From NCBI GenBank assembly GCA_028277795.1, contig JANQFP010000098.1, positions 1 through 44,325 of the forward strand: DNA of 44,325 nt. Direction: 5' to 3'. Origin of the DNA: Rhodospirillales bacterium. Lineage in GTDB: Bacteria; Pseudomonadota; Alphaproteobacteria; Rhodospirillales; JANQFP01. Below, piece after piece: positions 39,264-44,325 of this stretch (the first letter of the stretch is position 1; each line of letters starts with the position of its first letter). Under the pieces are notes generated by a model. The model was given only the letters and a program-made list of their open reading frames with translations, was not told the DNA's origin and did no database searches. The position numbers were made by a program, and so were the translations under genes.

Positions 39264-40034
39264 ATGGTGACGTTTCCGTTCCAGACCGCCCTGGTGACCG
39301 GGGCCGCCCGCCGCGTCGGCGAGGCCATCGCCCGGGACCTGGCGGCGCACGGCTGGGCCGTGGCCGTCCACTACAACGGGTCGCAGGCCGAGGCCGAGGC
39401 CATTGTCGAGGAGATCGGGGCCGGTGGCGGCCAGGCGGTCGCTTTGCGCGCCGATCTGGCGCGGGAGGCCGACATGGCGGGCCTGGTCGACCGGGCGGCC
39501 GAGGCGCTGGGGCCCCTGACCTGCCTGGTCAACAACGCCTCGGTGTTCGAGCGGGATTCCCTGGCCACGGCGACCCGCGAGTCCTGGGACCGTCACATGC
39601 AGGTCAACCTGCGGGCGCCGCTGATGCTGACCCAGGCGTTCGCCGCCCAGCGGCCGGACGGCATCGAAGGCAACGTCATCAACATCGTCGACCAGCGGGT
39701 CTGGAACCTGACCCCCCACTTCACCACCTATACCCTCAGCAAGGCCGGCCTGTGGACGCTGACCCAGACCCTGGCCCTGGCCCTGGCCCCGGACGTCCGG
39801 GTCAACGCCATCGGCCCCGGGCCCACCCTGCCCAGCGCCCGGCAGACCGAGGAGGAGTTCATCCGCCAATGGTCGTCGCTGCCTTTGCGGCGGCGGGTGA
39901 CGCCGGTGGAGATCGCCGATGCGGTGCGTTTCATCCTTGACGCGCCGGCCGTGACCGGGCAGATGATCGCCCTCGACGGCGGCCAGCACCTGGGCTGGGC
40001 CCAGGCACCGGCCGACGGCGGCGACGAAGAGTAA
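39264..40034 (+). CDS. folM: SDR-family reductase, probably dihydromonapterin/pteridine reductase (FolM-like)
   Basis: 256 residues. NAD(P)-binding start ALVTGAARRVGEAIARDL; the TGAxRR form is typical of pteridine reductases and favours NADPH. Active site YTLSK near residue 154, and LVNNASVFERDSLA. It converts dihydropterins to tetrahydropterins. folB follows 31 bp downstream, strengthening this role over a generic SDR. The start is not certain (poor ribosome-binding site). Confidence 0.8.
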   Translation: MVTFPFQTALVTGAARRVGEAIARDLAAHGWAVAVHYNGSQAEAEAIVEEIGAGGGQAVALRADLAREADMAGLVDRAAEALGPLTCLVNNASVFERDSLATATRESWDRHMQVNLRAPLMLTQAFAAQRPDGIEGNVINIVDQRVWNLTPHFTTYTLSKAGLWTLTQTLALALAPDVRVNAIGPGPTLPSARQTEEEFIRQWSSLPLRRRVTPVEIADAVRFILDAPAVTGQMIALDGGQHLGWAQAPADGGDEE

Positions 40035-40065
40035 CCGCCCCCACTCACCGACAAGCGAGGGCCCG

Positions 40066-40485
40066 ATGACGGCCAGACCCGCACACGTCGTTCACCCGCT
40101 GCGCATCGCCGACGCCCGCACCGAGCTGCTCCACATGTTCGTCCGCGATCTGGTGCTGACGTGCTCCATCGGCGTCCACGGGCACGAGCGCGACGCCCCC
40201 CAACGGGTGCGCATCAACATGGACCTGGCCGTCGAGGAGGGCAAGGAGCCCCTCGACGACGAGCTGTGCAACGTGGTGTGCTACGAGAAGATCACCGACG
40301 GCGTCCGCGACATCGTCGCCAGCGGCCACGTCAACCTGGTCGAGACCCTGGCCGAGTCCATCGCCGCCATGTGCCTGGACAAGGTGCGGGTACGCTCGGT
40401 GCGGGTGCGGGTCGAGAAGCTCGACGTGTTTCCCGACGCGACCAGCGTCGGCGTCGAGATCGAGCGCTTCCGGGCCGGAGTTTAG
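40066..40485 (+). CDS. folB: Dihydroneopterin aldolase
   Basis: 139 residues. Folate synthesis: dihydroneopterin to hydroxymethyl-dihydropterin plus glycolaldehyde. FVRDLVLTCSIGVHGHERDA is the family start after a 20-residue extension, NLVETLAESIAAMCL holds the conserved Glu, and RVEKLDVFPDATSVGVEI holds the catalytic Lys. GAGGG lies 5 nt upstream of the ATG. Its end overlaps the convergent efflux gene by 4 bp. Confidence 0.93.
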   Translation: MTARPAHVVHPLRIADARTELLHMFVRDLVLTCSIGVHGHERDAPQRVRINMDLAVEEGKEPLDDELCNVVCYEKITDGVRDIVASGHVNLVETLAESIAAMCLDKVRVRSVRVRVEKLDVFPDATSVGVEIERFRAGV

Positions 40486-41147
40486 GCGGGAGTATCAGGC
40501 AAGGTCTGATCGGCCGGTGCCATCCGGTCCTGGCGAAGCTCGCCGACGGCCTGGCGGATGACGCTCGCCGCGCCCTGCAGGGCGAGGGCGGCCATGATCA
40601 CCGCCACGACGATGTCGGGCCAGCCGGTGCCGGTGCCGAACACCCCGAACGCCGCCGCCAGGACCGCCAGATTGCCGATCACGTCGTTGCGCGAGCACAG
40701 CCACACGGAACGCATGTTGCTGTCTCCCGACCGGTGGGCCCACAGGATGCCGAAAACCGCGGCATTGGCGAGCAGCGCGGCGACCCCGACGGCGCCCATG
40801 GTGGCGGCATGGGGCAAGGTGCCGTTCATCGCGTGCCAGGTGGTGGCGCCCAGCACCCACAGGCCGAACAGGGCCATGGTGGCGCCCTTGAGCAGGGCCG
40901 CCCGGGCCCGCGCGGCGAGGGCCATGCCGACCACCCACAGACTGACGCCGTAGGTCCCCGCGTCGGCCAGGAAGTCGAGGGCGTCGGCCTGCAACGAGAC
41001 CGAGCCCGCGGCCACGCCGGCGCCGATCTCAATCAGGAACATGGCCGCATTGATGGCCAGCGCGATCCACAGCACCCGGCGGGTGGCGGCGTCCCGTTGG
41101 CGGCCGTCAGACCCGCACTGGTCGTGATCACAGCAGTGGGTGCTCAT
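40482..41147 (-). CDS. Cation diffusion facilitator-type metal exporter (short)
   Basis: 221 residues, six membrane segments, without the usual cytoplasmic C-terminal domain. The N-terminus HCCDHDQC is a likely metal-binding tag. CDF features: VSLQADALDFLADAGTYGVS in TM2 and SRNDVIGNLAVLAAAFGV in TM5, each with Asp residues for metal binding. It probably exports Zn2+ or a similar ion. GAGGA lies 5 nt upstream of ATG 41147. The merR gene is divergent and likely controls it. Confidence 0.85.
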   Translation of the reverse strand: MSTHCCDHDQCGSDGRQRDAATRRVLWIALAINAAMFLIEIGAGVAAGSVSLQADALDFLADAGTYGVSLWVVGMALAARARAALLKGATMALFGLWVLGATTWHAMNGTLPHAATMGAVGVAALLANAAVFGILWAHRSGDSNMRSVWLCSRNDVIGNLAVLAAAFGVFGTGTGWPDIVVAVIMAALALQGAASVIRQAVGELRQDRMAPADQTLPDTPA

Positions 41148-41172
41148 GGGTCCTCGCACGATGGAGCTTGGG

Positions 41173-41208
41173 ATGATACCCTGGCCGCTATAGTAGCTAT
41201 AGGGTCAA
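41173..41208. promoter_or_regulatory. MerR-type operator/promoter between the efflux gene and merR
   Basis: CTATAG at 41188-41193 and again at 41197-41202 (minus strand CTATAGCTACTATAG) makes a dyad, with TTGACC on the minus strand at 41208-41203 immediately before it. The layout is like metal-responsive MerR promoters, though the usual GGGT at the far arm is shifted (AGGGTATCAT). It fits control of the efflux gene by the divergent regulator. Confidence 0.55.
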
Positions 41209-41211
41209 GGC

Positions 41212-41616
41212 ATGACCGCACGCAGCGACCTGAGCATCGGCGACCTCGCCAGGGCGACCGACACAAAGGTGGTCACCATCCGCTATTACGAGAAGATCGG
41301 CCTCCTGCCGGCACCGCCGCGCACGGCGGCGAACTACCGCGCCTTCGACGGTCGGCACCGGGACCGGCTGCACTTCATCCGCCGCTGCCGTGACCTGGGT
41401 TTCACCCTCGATCAGGTCCGCGAGCTCCTGAGCCTGTCGGCCCAGACGGACGACGAATGCGCCGCCGTGGACCGCATCGCCGTCGAGCACCTCGCCGCCA
41501 TCGAACGGAAGATCGGCGACCTGCAGCGGCTGGCCGGGGAACTGCGGCGGATCAGCCGGTGCTGCCAGGGCGGCCGCATCGGCGACTGCCGGATCATCGA
41601 GGCGTTGTCGCCCTGA
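41212..41616 (+). CDS. MerR-family metal-responsive regulator
   Basis: 134 residues. N-terminal winged helix (IGDLARATDTKVVTIRYYEK, then NYRAFDGRHRDRLHFI), a dimer helix, and cysteines for metal: C in DDECAAVDRI near residue 83, and CCQGGRIGDC near 119-128. The pattern is like ZntR/CadR-type sensors of zinc, cadmium or lead. Probably represses and, with metal, activates the divergent CDF exporter. The start lies only 4 bp after the operator-like dyad. Confidence 0.88.
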   Translation: MTARSDLSIGDLARATDTKVVTIRYYEKIGLLPAPPRTAANYRAFDGRHRDRLHFIRRCRDLGFTLDQVRELLSLSAQTDDECAAVDRIAVEHLAAIERKIGDLQRLAGELRRISRCCQGGRIGDCRIIEALSP

Positions 41617-41770
41617 CCCATCGGCGGACGCGCTGGTGCCCAACGGACGCCTCCGGCCGCCGGTAAGGAGTCCCGGTGGCTCGGTCGATTGACCGGAGCA
41701 TGCGCATGCATTTTTCGGGGATGACGCCTCCGGGGGTCCCGAGCCCCACGGGCGACGTGAACGGTCGAAT

Positions 41771-42394
41771 TTATTGCTGTTCTTCCGGAACCTTATACTC
41801 GACGAAATACGCCCAAAAATGCTTCAGGACGCCCGTCGCTTTCCACCGAAATCCGTCATCTGTCGGCGTGTAGTAGACCGGCTGATAGGGCATTTCCTGT
41901 TGCGACATGCAGTCGATACCCGGATCCCTATTCCATTTGCGATCCCAAATCTTGAAGCTGGTCGGCTTCATCACAGATCCATCGACCCACATGGACTTCA
42001 TGGCACTGCACCAAAGACGCAGGCCAATCCAAGTACTACGCTTTACGTAAAACTTCTCTCTTAAGAAATCGTGCTTCTCTCGAGAGTCCACAATCGCCAA
42101 GCGGCCCGGAATTCCCTTGTACTTCAGCCTCTTAGCCAATTGATCCGCCTTCCACCACTTGTCCCCCCAGTGGCCTCCGGTATTGTCGAACCGCAGCTCG
42201 AAATAACTTTGTGAACCCTCGAAGAAGAACGGACCGATGGGGGGATCGTTCAGTCCTTGGTAGTTCTCTTGTCTCGCCTGCTGAGCCGAGGCAGCATTGC
42301 CGAGCGCGAACCCCATTGGACCGAGTGCCACTAGAAACAGCACCAAGCGCAATAGCCCGCCGGGCCTCGCATACGCTGTCTTGTCGTCTTCCAT
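41771..42394 (-). CDS. Exported C-type-lectin-like protein
   Basis: 207 residues. A hydrophobic segment (about 14-35, LLRLVLFLVALGPMGFAL) ends in AASAQQ, a likely signal peptide. The rest has the order of a C-type lectin fold: KWWKADQLAKRL helix, GRLAIVDSREKHDFLRE, STWIGLRL, WVDGS, one Cys at CMSQQE, and a FVEYKV end strand. Its second conserved Cys is changed, so disulfides may differ. Ligand unknown. GGAGAA lies about 10 nt upstream. The DNA is AT-richer than around it. Confidence 0.7.
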   Translation of the reverse strand: MEDDKTAYARPGGLLRLVLFLVALGPMGFALGNAASAQQARQENYQGLNDPPIGPFFFEGSQSYFELRFDNTGGHWGDKWWKADQLAKRLKYKGIPGRLAIVDSREKHDFLREKFYVKRSTWIGLRLWCSAMKSMWVDGSVMKPTSFKIWDRKWNRDPGIDCMSQQEMPYQPVYYTPTDDGFRWKATGVLKHFWAYFVEYKVPEEQQ

Positions 42395-42703
42395 GTCACC
42401 GCTTCTCCCGCCACGGGGCCGGGTCGCGACCCACGTCGCCAAGCCCCGATCAGCTCCGCAGCCGATCGGCCCCCGAACGGCCAACACCACCGCCCGTCCC
42501 GCGAAGGTCGGGACCCCGGCCGCAAAGGCCATCGGCACATCCGCGACAAGCTGTTATAGGCCCTGCCGTCATCCTGAATTTAACGATGCCAGCGTTTGGT
42601 CGCAATCCCACTCGGCGGCACGGCGCAGGTGTCACGCTGCGGCTGCCGGCAACCGCCGGACCCAGATGTTTCGGGGGCCGTCGAGGCGGCCGGCGGGCGG
42701 TGC
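42395..42703. other. Gap between the lectin-like gene and gltA
   Basis: A 309-bp stretch between two genes transcribed in the same (minus) direction. I see no gene, repeat from the three families or convincing terminator in it. Confidence 0.4.
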
Positions 42704-44035
42704 TCAGCCCCGCTCGGAGAGGGGCACGTAGGTACGGGCGGTCTCGCCCAGGTAGAGCTGACGGGGGCGGCCGATACGCTGGTCCGGGTCCTCGATCATC
42801 TCCTTCCACTGGGCCACCCAGCCGACGCTGCGGGCGAGCGCGAACAGCACCGTGAACATGCTGGTCGGGAAGCCCATGGCCTTGAGCGTGATGCCCGAGT
42901 AGAAATCCACGTTGGGGAACAGCTTGCGCTCGACGAAGTACTCGTCCTCGCGGGCGATGCGCTCCAGCTCCATGGCCAGGTCGAGCAGCGGCTCGTCGGC
43001 CACCCCCAAGTCGTTCAGGACCTCGTGGCAGGACTCCCGCAGCACCGCGGCGCGCGGGTCGTAGTTCTTGTACACCCGGTGGCCGAAGCCCATCAGCCGG
43101 AACGGGTCGTTCTTGTCCTTGGCCCGCTTGATGAACTCCGAGATCCGGTCCTTGGAGCCGATCTGCATCAGCATGTTGAGCACCGCCTCGTTGGCACCGC
43201 CGTGGGCGGGACCCCACAGGGACGCGATGCCGGCGGCGACGCAGGCGAAGGGGTTGGCGGCGCTGGAGCCGGCGATGCGCACCGTGGCCGTCGAGGCGTT
43301 CTGCTCGTGGTCGGCATGGAGCACCAGGATGCGGTTCATGGCCCGCGCCACGGCCGGCTTGACCACGTATTCCTCGCAGGGCACGGCGAAGGTCATGCGC
43401 AGGAAGTTCTCGGCATAGTCCAGGTCGTTGCGCGGATAGACGAACGGCTGCCCCACCGAATACTTGTACGCCATGGCGGCGATGGTCGGCATCTTGGCGA
43501 TCAGCCGGTGGGTGGCGACCATGCGCTGGTAGGGATCGGTGATGTCGGTGCTGTCGTGATAGAAGGCGCTGAGCGCGCCGACCACGGCCACCATGATGGC
43601 CATGGGGTGGGCGTCGCGCCGGAAACCCCGGTAGAAGTAGTTGAGCTGCTCATGCAGCATGGTGTGGTAGGTGATGTGGTGGTCGAACTCGTCGAGCTCC
43701 TTCTTGTTGGGGAGCTCGCCGTGCAGCAGCAGGTAGCACACCTCGACGAACCGGGCGTTGGCGGCCAGGTCCTCGATGGAGTAGCCGTGGTGGCGCAGGA
43801 TGCCCACTTCGCCGTCGATGAAGGTGAGCCTCGAATCGCAGCTCGCCGTCGACGTGAAGCCGGGGTCATAGGTGAAGTACCCCGTATCCCGGTACAGACG
43901 CCGGATATCGATGACCTTGGGGCCGTCGGTCCCTTCCAGAACCGGCAGGTCGAACTGGCGCCCCGTGGCGTGATCGATGAGCGTGACGTGGTCCCCGGCC
44001 TGGGCCTCGGCTGATTTCGGGGATGTTTGTTGCAT
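42704..44035 (-). CDS. gltA: Citrate synthase (type II)
   Basis: 443 residues. Condenses oxaloacetate and acetyl-CoA to open the TCA cycle. Catalytic residues are within [16 protein letters not shown] (His near 278), [13 protein letters not shown] (His near 318) and NVDFYSG (Asp near 375). Residues 1-60 are the beta-rich N-terminal domain of the hexameric, NADH-regulated type. AAGGAGG is 8 nt upstream of the ATG. The upstream 44036-44230 likely holds its promoter but no clear -35/-10 pair is seen. Confidence 0.97.
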   Translation of the reverse strand: MQQTSPKSAEAQAGDHVTLIDHATGRQFDLPVLEGTDGPKVIDIRRLYRDTGYFTYDPGFTSTASCDSRLTFIDGEVGILRHHGYSIEDLAANARFVEVCYLLLHGELPNKKELDEFDHHITYHTMLHEQLNYFYRGFRRDAHPMAIMVAVVGALSAFYHDSTDITDPYQRMVATHRLIAKMPTIAAMAYKYSVGQPFVYPRNDLDYAENFLRMTFAVPCEEYVVKPAVARAMNRILVLHADHEQNASTATVRIAGSSAANPFACVAAGIASLWGPAHGGANEAVLNMLMQIGSKDRISEFIKRAKDKNDPFRLMGFGHRVYKNYDPRAAVLRESCHEVLNDLGVADEPLLDLAMELERIAREDEYFVERKLFPNVDFYSGITLKAMGFPTSMFTVLFALARSVGWVAQWKEMIEDPDQRIGRPRQLYLGETARTYVPLSERG

Positions 44036-44230
44036 GGCGATACGCCTCCTTAGCGCTCTTTCCGGACCAAGATCACCGCCCCGCCGGCCTGCCCGGGACC
44101 GGGTCGCGGAGACCTCGCGTCACTCCACCCCCTGCGGACTTTACCACCTGGAGGCGGACGTCGCACGATTCAAGAGTCCCCGTCCCCCCCGAAAGGTGGA
44201 TTTCCGCTTAAGCTACAACCGGCTGGGGGC

Positions 44231-44325
44231 TAGCCCGCATTTCTCACATCCACCATGGTCTGCGCGGCGCCGTCCCGCCGACAGGGCAGGAGAGCCGCGC
44301 CGCGCGATGCGGACACATCGGGCAA
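44231..44325. mobile_element. 270-bp element, second copy, cut by the window end
   Basis: Begins TAGCCCGCATTTCTCACATC at 44231 and continues, almost base for base, as the reverse complement of the right part of the element at 20758-21027 ('gtcccgccgacagggcagga', 'gagccgcgccgcgcgatgcg'). The rest lies beyond the window. Confidence 0.75.

Overview
The window is a high-GC chromosomal segment from an alphaproteobacterium, most likely a Rhodospirillales-type organism. This is inferred from the purC-purS-purQ-purL-bolA-grxD string, an F1-ATPase zeta inhibitor (typical of Alphaproteobacteria), an RppH-type Nudix hydrolase downstream of ctpA and a YibQ-type deacetylase, and an obgE-proB-proA-nadD-rsfS-rlmH-gpmI-envC-ctpA run. 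No rRNA, tRNA or CRISPR array was recognised. A PEP-CTERM gene remnant suggests that the lineage once had, or still has, an exosortase system.

Layout. Positions 1-6600 are accessory: a GFA-type zinc protein, an AT-richer pentapeptide-repeat membrane protein, three copies of a 171-172 bp inverted-repeat element with a PEP-CTERM gene tail between two of them, a YHS-domain protein, an orphan phage-type terminase small subunit with a consensus promoter and a 10-bp iteron array at its 3' end, and the NhaA antiporter. Positions 6600-10792 hold a tight four-gene unit (sterol-desaturase-family membrane protein, NapH-like polyferredoxin, octaheme and pentaheme cytochromes c) behind a perfect 30-bp palindrome. 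From 10839 to 14598 there are an alpha/beta hydrolase, an intergenic region with repeats, an MFS transporter and an Ntn-hydrolase.

Positions 14772-23978 are mostly purine synthesis (purB, purC, purS, purQ, purL) with passengers: the zeta inhibitor, a TANGO2/NRDE protein, a BrnT toxin with an unusual overlapping partner, a rhomboid protease, and bolA-grxD for Fe-S/iron handling. Positions 24494-31447 are translation and proline genes (rplU, rpmA, obgE, proB, a frameshifted small gene, proA, nadD, rsfS, rlmH). Positions 32131-38206 run gpmI, envC, ctpA, a YibQ-type deacetylase and rppH, with several start/stop overlaps. The right end has a Ca2+/Na+ exchanger, a folM-like reductase with folB, a divergent MerR/CDF metal-efflux pair, a C-type-lectin-like secreted protein and citrate synthase.

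Three separate families of non-coding repeats are scattered through the window: the 172-bp GGGGACAGTAT element, a long palindromic 'gcggaggacgcggag' element, and a 270-bp element with 34-bp terminal inverted repeats. Ends of the last family supply the stop codon of the rhomboid gene and the ribosome-binding region and first codons of purS. The most unusual items are the orphan terminase/iteron locus with a possible degenerate relative at 11951, the multiheme cytochrome unit, and the toxin-antitoxin-like pair inside the pur genes. All functional statements come from reading the sequence; no database search was possible.
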